Below are positions 1 through 7,431 of a stretch of 17,956 nt of DNA, piece after piece. The notes beneath the pieces were generated by a model. It saw only the letters and a program-made list of their open reading frames with translations, made no database searches and was not told where the DNA came from. The stretch is from Lentisphaeraceae bacterium (GTDB taxonomy: Bacteria; Verrucomicrobiota; Kiritimatiellia; RFP12; UBA1067). Both the position numbers and the translations under genes were made by a program. The stretch's first letter is position 1, and each line of letters starts with the position of its first letter. Location of the stretch: positions 1 to 17,956 of the forward strand of contig SFPL01000003.1 of NCBI GenBank assembly GCA_004551905.1. The letters run 5' to 3'.

Positions 1-1
1 A

Positions 2-436
2 AAGCCAATTGGCTTTTTGGATAAGATGATCCCGGTATTGGTGCCGCAGAAAGAGTATGCGTGTGATATTGGGAATTGGGATAACATTAAGAAAGAATGC
101 CCGTCAATGATGTATCGTTGTATCGTACGATATGAATCGGAGTGGGGCGAGAAGTATGAATCTGAATATGTGTTGGACTATTCGATCTATGAGCATCTTA
201 TTCATCGCGAGGAACGAACGCTTACAGATTTAACGAAGAAGTTCGAAGAGTTCTGTCGCGAGTTTCGTCTTTTTGCAACTGGACATTATAAGCCGCATGT
301 TTTGACAGAAGATTATGATAAATACAATGAGAAGGTGAAACAGATGATTGAAGACCTTAAGGAAAGGAAGAAGGATGATTCTGTGGCCGCGCAAGTGCCA
401 GATCAAAGTGAAGAAGCGAAAGGAGAAGAACTATGA
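2..436 (+). CDS. 3' end of an unknown gene upstream of hsdR (cut by window edge)
   Basis: The reading frame is open to the left edge, so the true start lies outside the window. A TTG at 17 and an ATG at 26 are possible internal starts, but neither has a ribosome site in view. About 144 residues are visible. They are rich in Glu, Lys, Tyr and Asp, with no membrane segment, and a Lys/Glu-rich, probably helical tail over the last 45 residues. The stop overlaps the hsdR start as ATGA (433-436), so the two are probably translationally coupled and belong to one restriction-modification operon. Base composition is clearly more AT-rich than the genes to its right, which suggests recent acquisition. 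I do not recognise the family. It could be an accessory or membrane-anchored protein whose N-terminus is missing here. No function is assigned. Confidence 0.7.
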   Translation, partial: KPIGFLDKMIPVLVPQKEYACDIGNWDNIKKECPSMMYRCIVRYESEWGEKYESEYVLDYSIYEHLIHREERTLTDLTKKFEEFCREFRLFATGHYKPHVLTEDYDKYNEKVKQMIEDLKERKKDDSVAAQVPDQSEEAKGEEL

Positions 437-3400
437 AAGATACTACAACCCCAATTGGCGCGCCGGAACTTGCCACGCAGGCCCGGCTCATTGAGATGTT
501 TGAGCAGCATCTCAACTACGAGTACCTCGGCAACAAGACCGAAGAGGACAACTCCAACATCATCCCGGAACTTCTCAGAGCGAATCTCCTCAACCGAAAA
601 GATATTGAAGGGAAGCCGCTATATTCGAAACGCCTTGCGGACGCGGCAATCGTGAAGCTTCAGTCGGAGGCGAGGGATCTCTCGTCGGGGCTTTATGCCG
701 CAAACAAAGCCGTTTATTCAGTTCTGAAATACGGCGCGAAGGTCCTGGACGAGAAGGGCGCGATAAAGACGGTTATGCTTATCGACTGGGATGATGTCTC
801 CAACAATGATTTCCAGATAGCGGAGGAAGTGACGGTCGCGGGACTCTACGACAAGCGCCCAGACCTCGTTCTCTATGTGAACGGCATTGCACTCGGCCTC
901 ATCGAGCTCAAGCGCGCGAGCGTGTCGGTCGTCAAGGGAATCGCCCAGAACATCGCCAATCACACGAAGGAGATGTTCATCATGCCGTTCTTCACGACTA
1001 TGCAGCTTCTCACGGCCGGCAACAACAGCGAGGGGCTAAGATACGGCACAATTGGCACTCCGGCGAAGAAATATCTCGAATGGAGACACGATGGATTCGA
1101 CCAGCACTTGGACGAGCGTGACCCTGTGGATGTGCAAATTGAGACAGAGGCGGCCAAGTTTGACGAGAAACTCGACAGGCAGGTTTACGGGATGTTCTCG
1201 CCACGGCGTTTCCTGAGCCTCATCCGAAATTTCACGATATTCGACAGAGGCAAGAAGAAAGTTGCTCGCTACAGCCAGTACTACGGCACCAAGCGCGCCC
1301 TCGCACGCACTGCGAAGCACGAAGGCGGAATCGTCTGGCACTCTCAGGGTTCCGGCAAGTCTATCGAGATGGTGCTACTCGCAAAACACGTCATCGAGCG
1401 CGACAGCGACGGACGCGTCCTTATCGTCACTGACCGCGAAGAACTTGACGACCAGATCGAAAAGCTCTTCATCGGCGTTGACGAGAAGATTCGCCGAACA
1501 AAGAGCGGCAAGGATCTGATTGACGCCATCAACGACACGGCGGGCGGCAACCTCATCTGCTCGCTTATCCACAAGTTCGGCAAGCGCTCTGGCAAAGCGG
1601 ACGAATCCGAGGACAAGCTCGATGAAGAGGCTGTAGCCAAGTACATCGAGGAACTAAAAGCCGCGCTTCCTGCGGGGTTCAAGGTCAAGGGCAATTTCAC
1701 CGTGTTTGTCGATGAATGCCATCGCACACAGTCCGGTCTTTTGCATCAGGCGATGAAGGCAATCATGCCGGATGCGATCCTCGTAGGCTTCACAGGAACG
1801 CCGCTCTTGAAGAAGGACAAGAAGACATCGATGGAGGTGTTCGGCCCCTATATCCACACCTACAAGTTCCCTGAAGCCGTGCGCGACGGCGTCGTCCTCG
1901 ACCTTCGCTACGAAGCGCGCGACATCCCGCAGGATGTTACCGCTCAGAAGGAAATCGATGCTTGGTTTGAGGCCAAGACCGTTGGGCTCACCGACAGGGC
2001 AAAGGCGCGTCTGAAGGAGAAATGGGCTACGATGCAGAATGTCGTATCCTCAAAGTCGCGTCTTGGCAAGATTGTTGAGGACATTATACTCGACTTCGCC
2101 ACGAAGCCGCGGCTCATGAACGGTGCTGGCAACGCGATGCTTGTCGCCGATGACATCCTCACCGCCTGCAAGTTCTACAACCTATTCCACGAGCACGAGT
2201 TCAAGGGGTGTGCAGTTATCTCATCGTATGTTCCTGCTCCTAGGGACATCTCTACTTCGGTGGTCGATCCAGAACACCGGACGGATGAGGAGGTCAAGTA
2301 CGACACCTACTGCAAGATGATTGGCGTCAAGCCGGGCGAAGACGTAAAGTCCATCGCCAGGAAGGTCGATGACTTCGAGAAGGAGGCGAAGCGGCAGTTC
2401 GTGGAAGAGCCGGCCAACATGAAGCTTCTCATTGTCGTGGACAAGCTTCTGACTGGATTCGACGCGCCGCCATGCACCTATCTCTACCTCGACAAGCACA
2501 TGCAGGACCATGGGCTCTTTCAGGCAATCTGCCGCGTGAACAGGCTTGACGACGAGACCAAGGACTTCGGTTACATTGTCGATTACCGCAAGCTCTTCGG
2601 AGACTTGCAGGATTCCCTTGCGATGTACTCGAGCGACAAGGCGTTCGCAGGGTACGATGCGGAGGATGTGGATGGCTTCGTCAAGAATGTCGTCAAGGAA
2701 TCAAGCGAACGGTTCAAGACAATCCTTGCCGCGCTTGCCGCGCTTTGCGAGGGAGTCGAGCCTCCGGCACAGGGCCCGCAGTACCGCGCGTATTTTGGCT
2801 GCCAGGGCGCGGACACGCCCGAGGAGGATACGCAATACGGACAGAGACGCGAGAGGCTCTACCGCCTTGTCGGTGCTCTCGTCCGAGCGTATGCCGTGTT
2901 CTCTCCTCGCATGGAAAGCGCAAAGGTGCAGCAATCCGACAGGGATTTCTACGCCGCCCGCGTGAAGTTCTATCTCGAGCTTCGCAACGACATCGGCCAG
3001 GCGAGTGGCGACTTCCTCGACCTCAAGCCCTACGAGCCGGACATGCGTTATCTCATCGACACCTACATCGCCGCCGGCGAGAGCGAACGTTTGACCATCC
3101 TCGATGACTTCTCCCTCTTGGACTTCATTGACGATAAATCAAGTGGCGACGAGTCCGAGCCCTTGTCGAAGGAGGATCAGGACAATGTTGCCGAGACGAT
3201 AGAGAACAATGCGGCGAAAGAGCTCGTCCACAAGAGGCTCATGAACCCAGCGTTCTTCGAGAGGATGTCCGTCGTCCTCAAGAAACTCATCGAAGACCGC
3301 AAGGCCGGCGTGATCGAATACAAGAAGCTCCTTGAGGAATACAAGAAGCTTGCGGAGGAGATCAAGAATCCATCCGTGTCTGGTCGCTATCCTGCATCCA

Positions 3401-3618
3401 TTGCCGGATCGCCCGTCAAGGAGGCGCTCTACGACAACTTTGGCGAGGACGAGAGATTGACGCTTGCCCTGCACAAGGCTTTTCTTGGCTCCAAGCTGCA
3501 AGGCTTCAAGTACAACATCGCCAAGCAGAACCAGATCAAGAGCGCACTTTTTGCCGTTCTCAAGGACGACGACAAGGTTGAAGAAGTGTATAAGATACTT
3601 GAAGCTCAGGAGGCATAG
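433..3618 (+). CDS. hsdR: Type I restriction enzyme, R subunit (HsdR)
   Basis: HsdR is the ATP-driven translocase and endonuclease subunit of type I restriction-modification complexes (R2M2S). It cuts DNA lacking host methylation after translocation. The 1061 residues fit the family. Near the N-terminus the PD-(D/E)xK nuclease is visible as D144 and E158-x-K160. The helicase core follows: Walker A GSGKS (306-310), DECH box (427-430), motif III-like TGTP (454-457), TGFDAP (674-679) and motif VI QAICRVNR (697-704). The Lys/Glu-rich C-terminal region (about 900-1061) would be the part that docks on HsdM. The start ATG overlaps the preceding stop by 4 bases. The metallopeptidase gene begins 5 bases after its stop. 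No frameshift or lost motif was seen, so it appears functional. The partner hsdM and hsdS genes are not in the window and should lie to the left. Confidence 0.96.
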   Translation: MKDTTTPIGAPELATQARLIEMFEQHLNYEYLGNKTEEDNSNIIPELLRANLLNRKDIEGKPLYSKRLADAAIVKLQSEARDLSSGLYAANKAVYSVLKYGAKVLDEKGAIKTVMLIDWDDVSNNDFQIAEEVTVAGLYDKRPDLVLYVNGIALGLIELKRASVSVVKGIAQNIANHTKEMFIMPFFTTMQLLTAGNNSEGLRYGTIGTPAKKYLEWRHDGFDQHLDERDPVDVQIETEAAKFDEKLDRQVYGMFSPRRFLSLIRNFTIFDRGKKKVARYSQYYGTKRALARTAKHEGGIVWHSQGSGKSIEMVLLAKHVIERDSDGRVLIVTDREELDDQIEKLFIGVDEKIRRTKSGKDLIDAINDTAGGNLICSLIHKFGKRSGKADESEDKLDEEAVAKYIEELKAALPAGFKVKGNFTVFVDECHRTQSGLLHQAMKAIMPDAILVGFTGTPLLKKDKKTSMEVFGPYIHTYKFPEAVRDGVVLDLRYEARDIPQDVTAQKEIDAWFEAKTVGLTDRAKARLKEKWATMQNVVSSKSRLGKIVEDIILDFATKPRLMNGAGNAMLVADDILTACKFYNLFHEHEFKGCAVISSYVPAPRDISTSVVDPEHRTDEEVKYDTYCKMIGVKPGEDVKSIARKVDDFEKEAKRQFVEEPANMKLLIVVDKLLTGFDAPPCTYLYLDKHMQDHGLFQAICRVNRLDDETKDFGYIVDYRKLFGDLQDSLAMYSSDKAFAGYDAEDVDGFVKNVVKESSERFKTILAALAALCEGVEPPAQGPQYRAYFGCQGADTPEEDTQYGQRRERLYRLVGALVRAYAVFSPRMESAKVQQSDRDFYAARVKFYLELRNDIGQASGDFLDLKPYEPDMRYLIDTYIAAGESERLTILDDFSLLDFIDDKSSGDESEPLSKEDQDNVAETIENNAAKELVHKRLMNPAFFERMSVVLKKLIEDRKAGVIEYKKLLEEYKKLAEEIKNPSVSGRYPASIAGSPVKEALYDNFGEDERLTLALHKAFLGSKLQGFKYNIAKQNQIKSALFAVLKDDDKVEEVYKILEAQEA

Positions 3619-3623
3619 GCGAA

Positions 3624-4358
3624 GTGGAGCTGAAAGTCGGAGATGTGCAAGTTGCGGTTCGCCGAAAGGCGATCAAGCACATGCACCTGTATGTCGAACC
3701 GCCGGATGGCAGCGTGCTCGTCAGCGCGCCCAAAGAGGCGTCTGACGAGGAGGTGCTGTTTTTCGTGCGGGAGAACTTCGGCTGGGTTCTGCGGCAACGC
3801 AACGGAATGCTTGCGCAGCGGCGACAGTCGCCGCGCAAGTACATCTCCGGCGAGACCCATTATCTCTGGGGCGAACAGTATTTTCTTGAACTCGTCAAAC
3901 AGGACGGCTGGGGTGGAATTAAGATTTCCGGCAATACGCTGACCATGCTTGCGCCGCTGGAATCGACCGAGAAGTCACGTCGCGACTACATGACGGAGTG
4001 GGAGCGCTCGCTCCTTTCCGATGCGGTAAACCGCGCCTTGCCGCATTGGGTAAGACTGACTGGGCTGAAAGTCCGGCGGTTCTCCATAATGAATATGAGG
4101 CGGAGCTGGGGCAAGTGCAACCCCAAAAAGGAGAGCATTATCATCAATCTCCAGCTTGTCCGAAAGCCGAAGGAAGCGCTCAACTACATAATCCTGCACG
4201 AGCTGTGCCACCTCAAGACTCGCACACACGGCAAAGAGTTTGTCGCGCTAATGGACCGCTTCATGCCCGACTGGCGCGAAGTTCGCAAGCGTCTCAATGA
4301 TTCACCGCTTGATTACGTGAGCGGCGAGAAAGCATTAGCATGTTCTTGGCGTGGGTAA
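3624..4358 (+). CDS. YgjP/DUF45-type zinc metallopeptidase in a type I RM operon
   Basis: This is a 244-residue protein of the YgjP-like (DUF45, often labelled M48-family) group. The zinc-binding motif is HELCH with H192, E193 and H196, followed by a conserved THG (H202) and the tail phrase MPDW typical of the family. The N-terminal half is a beta-rich region with a lysine/arginine-rich segment. The start is GTG at 3624. It is preceded by a strong AGGAGG (3608-3613) lying inside the end of hsdR, 10 bases upstream, which supports this start. The 5-base gap to hsdR indicates one transcript. Proteins of this type are often seen beside hsdR in bacterial genomes, but their role there is unsettled; a part in turnover of the R subunit is only a guess. 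No signal peptide is seen, so it is probably cytoplasmic. Confidence 0.88.
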   Translation: MELKVGDVQVAVRRKAIKHMHLYVEPPDGSVLVSAPKEASDEEVLFFVRENFGWVLRQRNGMLAQRRQSPRKYISGETHYLWGEQYFLELVKQDGWGGIKISGNTLTMLAPLESTEKSRRDYMTEWERSLLSDAVNRALPHWVRLTGLKVRRFSIMNMRRSWGKCNPKKESIIINLQLVRKPKEALNYIILHELCHLKTRTHGKEFVALMDRFMPDWREVRKRLNDSPLDYVSGEKALACSWRG

Positions 4359-4421
4359 GCATCGCGGGCGCACCGCGGCGATTTGCGCGGCAGTTTGCGA
4401 GGAGAAGCTCGAGAGCCGGTC

Positions 4422-4459
4422 ATTCCATTTTTAGGCGGATGTCCACCAAAAAATGGAAT
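4422..4459. repeat. 38-bp near-perfect palindrome after the RM operon
   Basis: The arms ATTCCATTTTT (4422-4432) and AAAAATGGAAT (4449-4459) are perfect complements. Between them GGCGGA (4434-4439) pairs with TCCACC (4442-4447) with one mismatch, leaving a 2-base loop. The whole 38 bp can therefore form one long hairpin 63 bases downstream of the metallopeptidase stop. It could end transcription of the hsdR operon, although no separate T-tract follows. It could equally be a copy of a dispersed palindromic repeat. The rest of the gap from 4359 to about 4500 holds no gene I can support, only GC-rich sequence with the recurring word GCGGCAGTTTG. Confidence 0.6.
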
Positions 4460-4503
4460 CTACCACTTGATTCGGAAGCGGCGCCGGGGACAGACTCCGC
4501 GGC

Positions 4504-4581
4504 AGTTTGCGCGGCACCTTGCGCATATCCCCCGACCAAAGGTCGTCCGCAACGCGGATGCCCTAGCAGGGGTGCAGTTTG
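4504..4581 (+). repeat. 78-bp direct repeat, copy A, upstream of the Fic unit
   Basis: Aligned without gaps, this copy matches 5671-5748 at 65 of 78 bases by hand count. It contains three consecutive small stem-loops with three-base loops: CGACC/GGTCG (4533-4545), TCCGC/GCGGA (4546-4558) and CCCT/AGGG (4561-4571). The word GCGGCAGTTTG occurs at both ends of this copy and once more near 4387. It lies 26 bases upstream of the Fic-operon -10 box, so it would be read in the 3' trailer of the hsdR transcript rather than in the Fic leader. Confidence 0.75.
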
Positions 4582-4604
4582 CGCGGCAGTTTGGACCGAA
4601 GATG

Positions 4605-4613
4605 TGGTATAAT
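4605..4613 (+). promoter_or_regulatory. Extended -10 promoter of the small-ORF/Fic operon
   Basis: TGGTATAAT combines an extended -10 TGn with a consensus TATAAT at 4608-4613. The expected start of transcription is near 4620. No convincing -35 lies at 16-18 bases; TTGGAC at 4591 is too close. A weak dyad (GATG at 4601-4604, CATC at 4617-4620) flanks the box. The predicted leader to the 4654 start is about 34 bases. Confidence 0.7.
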
Positions 4614-4653
4614 ACGCATCAAAGCTTTTAAATGGAGGTGAAAAACGGAATAT

Positions 4654-4761
4654 ATGGGCGTGCCGGAAGTTTATATTGGCAAAACAGGATGCGGTTTGCC
4701 CTTGGATATGCTTCCTATTGAGGGAGATAAACTTCCGCAGAACACGAAGGAGGCTTGTTGA
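4654..4761 (+). CDS. 35-residue small ORF coupled to the Fic gene
   Basis: ATG 4654 opens a 35-codon frame whose TGA (4759-4761) overlaps the Fic ATG by one base. The peptide begins MGVPEVYIGK and ends KEAC; it is acidic overall with two cysteines. A GGAGGTG at 4634-4640 lies 13 bases upstream, rather far. The Fic SD (4747-4753) sits inside its last codons. The consensus promoter just upstream, the SD and the stop/start overlap argue that it is translated. Alternatives are a leader whose translation controls Fic, or a small antitoxin-like partner. The canonical Fic inhibitory motif [S/T]xxxE[G/N] is not in this peptide (the Fic protein carries its own). A competing 29-codon frame from ATG 4632 has a start overlapping the SD and is less likely. 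I do not recognise a family. Confidence 0.5.
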   Translation: MGVPEVYIGKTGCGLPLDMLPIEGDKLPQNTKEAC

Positions 4762-5672
4762 TGGATTTTCTGACGATAGATGAGATTGCAGCCAGATGGG
4801 GAATAACTCCCCGTCAGGTGCGCTCGTATTGCGCCGACAACCGCATTGCCGGAGCTACATTAGAGCGAGGAGAATGGCGGATACCAGCCAATGCCTCCAA
4901 ACCAGAGCGCAAGCGCCGCCGGACATTCCCCACCACAGTTCTCGGCGTCCTGGAGGCAGAGCGCAGTTCACGCATCTCCGGAGGACTGTACCATCGCCTT
5001 CAAATCGACATCACCTACAACTCGAACCACATCGAGGGAAGCCGCCTCACGCACGAGCAGACACGGTGGATATTCGAGACGAAGACGATTGGGGAAATCG
5101 GCGCGGACGTGCCCGTCGACGATATTGTCGAGACGGCAAACCACTTCCGCGCGGTCGACAGGGTAATCACGACCGCCTCGTCCGCTTTGACGGAAGCATA
5201 CATAAAGCGGCTTCATGAAATCCTGAAGAGCGGGACGAGCGACAGCCGCAAGGACTGGTTCGCAGTTGGCGAATACAAGCGGCTCGACAACGTGGTCGGG
5301 GAAATGGAGACGTGTCCCGCCAAAGACGTACCCCGCGAGATGGCGAAACTGCTCGCGTGGTGGAAGGGCGCCGACAAGACGTTGGCGAACCTGCTTGATT
5401 TGCATGTGCGCTTCGAGCAGATCCATCCATTCCAGGACGGCAACGGCCGCGTCGGGCGCTTGATCCTCCTCAAGGAATGCCTCAAGTACAACATCACGCC
5501 GTTCATCATCGCCGACGACATGCGGAAGTTCTATTATCTTGGGCTTCAGGAATGGCGGCAGGGGCGGCGCGCCCGCCTCCTTGACACATGCCGCACGGCG
5601 CAGGACGTCTTTATCATCGGTCTTCGGAAGTTTGGCCATACGAAGATTGCCGAGAAGGCGCTCGCGGAGTAG
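4761..5672 (+). CDS. Fic-family AMP-transferase with N-terminal helix-turn-helix
   Basis: Fic enzymes transfer AMP (sometimes other nucleotides) from NTPs to hydroxyl side chains of target proteins. This 303-residue protein has an excisionase/MerR-like DNA-binding region at residues 1-50 (TIDEIAARWGIT, then a winged GxWRIP segment). A basic linker follows, then the Fic domain. The active-site loop is complete: H222-P-F-Q-D226-G-N-G-R-V-G-R233. An inhibitory helix motif S88-N-H-I-E92-G93 matches [S/T]xxxE[G/N] and lies N-terminal to the core, so the enzyme is predicted to self-inhibit (class II layout). ATG 4761 is chosen over an upstream TTG (4755) because AAGGAGG (4747-4753) is 7 bases away and because of the TGATG overlap with the small ORF. 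The HTH suggests it binds its own promoter. The target protein is unknown. Confidence 0.9.
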   Translation: MDFLTIDEIAARWGITPRQVRSYCADNRIAGATLERGEWRIPANASKPERKRRRTFPTTVLGVLEAERSSRISGGLYHRLQIDITYNSNHIEGSRLTHEQTRWIFETKTIGEIGADVPVDDIVETANHFRAVDRVITTASSALTEAYIKRLHEILKSGTSDSRKDWFAVGEYKRLDNVVGEMETCPAKDVPREMAKLLAWWKGADKTLANLLDLHVRFEQIHPFQDGNGRVGRLILLKECLKYNITPFIIADDMRKFYYLGLQEWRQGRRARLLDTCRTAQDVFIIGLRKFGHTKIAEKALAE

Positions 5673-5748
5673 TTTCCGCGGCACTTTCCGAATATCACCC
5701 GGGCGGAGGCCGTCCGCAACGCGGATGCGCTAGCAGTTGTGCAGTTTG
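5671..5748 (+). repeat. 78-bp direct repeat, copy B, right after the Fic stop
   Basis: This copy starts inside the Fic stop codon (TAG 5670-5672) and aligns without gaps to 4504-4581 (65/78). The central TCCGC-aac-GCGGA hairpin is unchanged. In the first hairpin one A-T pair of copy A is a G-C pair here, a compensatory change, although a neighbouring pair is lost. The third hairpin is weakened to a G-T pair. As with copy A, it follows a gene and precedes the next promoter, by 60 bases in this case. Confidence 0.72.
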
Positions 5749-5796
5749 ATTTCGTCCGCACCGTAATCTTACAACAGATACTCGCCACACAGGCGG

Positions 5797-5820
5797 GGCG
5801 GAATATGGTATAATTCCGCC
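5797..5820 (+). promoter_or_regulatory. GH20 promoter inside a perfect inverted repeat
   Basis: TGGTATAAT (5806-5814) is an extended -10 box. A perfect 8-bp inverted repeat, GGCGGAAT (5797-5804) and ATTCCGCC (5813-5820), is centred on it with an 8-base spacer. A dimeric regulator bound there would cover the -10 and the predicted start near 5821, so this is a candidate operator for the hexosaminidase gene. No clear -35 is present. The leader to ATG 5857 is about 36 bases. Confidence 0.65.
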
Positions 5821-5856
5821 AAAAATCAATCCTATATGTCCAAGAGGAGCCAAGAT

Positions 5857-7431
5857 ATGAGAAAGATGCTGTTTGCCGCGCTCGCGTTGTGCGGGGTCGC
5901 GGGGGTGTTGGCGTTCACGGCGTGCAGGAGCTGCGGGTCGGCGGAGCCGTCCCCGAAGTACGCCTGGCGCGGCTACATGCTCGACGTCAGCCGCCACTTC
6001 TTCACGGTGGACGAGGTAAAGCGGACGCTCGACCTCATGCACGAGCACGGCCTCAACGTCTTCCACTGGCATCTCACGGACCACAACGGCTGGCGGCTCG
6101 CGATCGACCGCTACCCGAAGCTCACCTCGGTCGGCGCCGTCCGCAAGGCGTCGTCGAAGCGCTCTTCGACGATGTTCCTCGACGTGGTGGACGGCGACTA
6201 CGGCCCGTACTTCTACACCAAGGACCAGGTGCGCGACATCGTCCGCTATGCCGCCGCGCGCGGCATCCGCATCGTGCCCGAGATAGACATCCCCGGACAT
6301 TCCGGAGCCGCCATCTCCGCCTATCCGGAGCTCGGCTGCACCGGCATCGGAAACTGCAGCGAACTCTGCCTCGGCAAGGAATCGACGTTCGAGATGTATG
6401 AGAACATCCTGGACGAGGTGGCGGAGCTCTTCCCGGGCGAGGTGATTCACATCGGCGGCGACGAGTGCTCGGGTTCGAACTGGAAGAAGTGCCCCGACTG
6501 CCAGTCGCGTATCAAGGAACTGGGGCTCAAGAGCTCCCACGACCTCCAGGGCTGGGCGACGAAGCGCTTCGCGGACTACCTTGCGAAGAAGGGCCGCCGG
6601 CTGATGGGCTGGGACGAGCTCGCGACCTGGGACGATCTGCCGCGGAGCGTCATCATCCAGAGCTATCGCGGGGCGTCCTACGGCGTCGCTGCGGCGAAGA
6701 AGGGCTTTGACGTGGTGATGAGCCCCGACACCTTCTGCTACCTCGACTACGTGCAGGGGCTCGAGGGCGATCCGGAGGAGTACCAGCCGTTTGGAGTCCT
6801 CCTCACCGTCGCCAAGATCGCCCGCTTCGATCCGTGCGCAGACGTGCCGGAGGACTGCCGCAAGCACATCCTGGGCGGACAGGGGAACCTGTGGACCGAG
6901 CTTGTCACCGACCAGAAGGCGGCCGACTGGCGCACCTGGCCGCGTCTTGCGGCGCTCGCGGACGTGCTCAGGAACGGCCCTGCGAAAGACATCCCGGCCT
7001 TCATGGCCAGGATGCAGAAGATCCGCGACGACCTCGTCCGCCGCGGCGTCAACGCCGCGCCGCTCGGCCCGCTTTTCAAGCCGGTGCCGGACCTGCTGCC
7101 CGGTGCGCGCTACGAATCGCTCAAGTCCGAGAACGGCAAGCGGCTCGACTTTGCGAAGATGCTCGACAATCCGCTCAACTTCAGCGTCCTCCAGTTCGAC
7201 CTTAACGACAGTCGGGACTCTTTCCGCCGCGTCTTCGCCACGCGCGACGCGTCGATGGAGAAGGGCTCCTACCGCCTCGACCTCGAGTTCGACCGCATCT
7301 CCATGTCCGCCGCGGACGACGACGGCTTTCGCCGCGGGCTCGAGCAGCTGAAGGCCCTCGCCCGTCCGAAGCGCGGCGGCGTGATGGAGTTCACCGGCGC
7401 CGTCATCGTCGGCAGGGCGCCGGGGCGCTGA
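5857..7431 (+). CDS. GH20 beta-N-acetylhexosaminidase, probable lipoprotein
   Basis: GH20 enzymes release terminal GlcNAc or GalNAc by substrate-assisted catalysis. The TIM barrel starts early (WRGYMLDVSRHF near residue 35) and shows HWHLTDHNGWR. The catalytic pair is in H198-I-G-G-D202-E203, followed by MGWDE, YLDY and GGQGNLWTE, all hallmarks of the family. The barrel ends near residue 380. About 140 further residues form a C-terminal region I do not recognise. The usual N-terminal GH20b domain is absent. ATG 5857 is preferred to ATG 5836 because GAGGAG (5844-5849) lies 7 bases before it and because it then begins with a clean signal peptide and lipobox-like FTAC, giving C23 as the lipidated residue. 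The product is 524 residues, likely anchored in the envelope and acting on host glycans, chitin or peptidoglycan fragments. It is monocistronic with its own promoter. Confidence 0.92.
   Translation: MRKMLFAALALCGVAGVLAFTACRSCGSAEPSPKYAWRGYMLDVSRHFFTVDEVKRTLDLMHEHGLNVFHWHLTDHNGWRLAIDRYPKLTSVGAVRKASSKRSSTMFLDVVDGDYGPYFYTKDQVRDIVRYAAARGIRIVPEIDIPGHSGAAISAYPELGCTGIGNCSELCLGKESTFEMYENILDEVAELFPGEVIHIGGDECSGSNWKKCPDCQSRIKELGLKSSHDLQGWATKRFADYLAKKGRRLMGWDELATWDDLPRSVIIQSYRGASYGVAAAKKGFDVVMSPDTFCYLDYVQGLEGDPEEYQPFGVLLTVAKIARFDPCADVPEDCRKHILGGQGNLWTELVTDQKAADWRTWPRLAALADVLRNGPAKDIPAFMARMQKIRDDLVRRGVNAAPLGPLFKPVPDLLPGARYESLKSENGKRLDFAKMLDNPLNFSVLQFDLNDSRDSFRRVFATRDASMEKGSYRLDLEFDRISMSAADDDGFRRGLEQLKALARPKRGGVMEFTGAVIVGRAPGR

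Noticed and set aside
4340..4631. Overlapping frames of 80-90 codons in the gap before Fic
   Set aside because: They are translations of the palindrome and the repeated elements, with no SD and no coding pattern.
4632..4721. 29-codon ORF overlapping the 35-codon small ORF
   Set aside because: Its ATG overlaps the likely SD (4634-4640) and it has no SD of its own; the other frame couples exactly to Fic.
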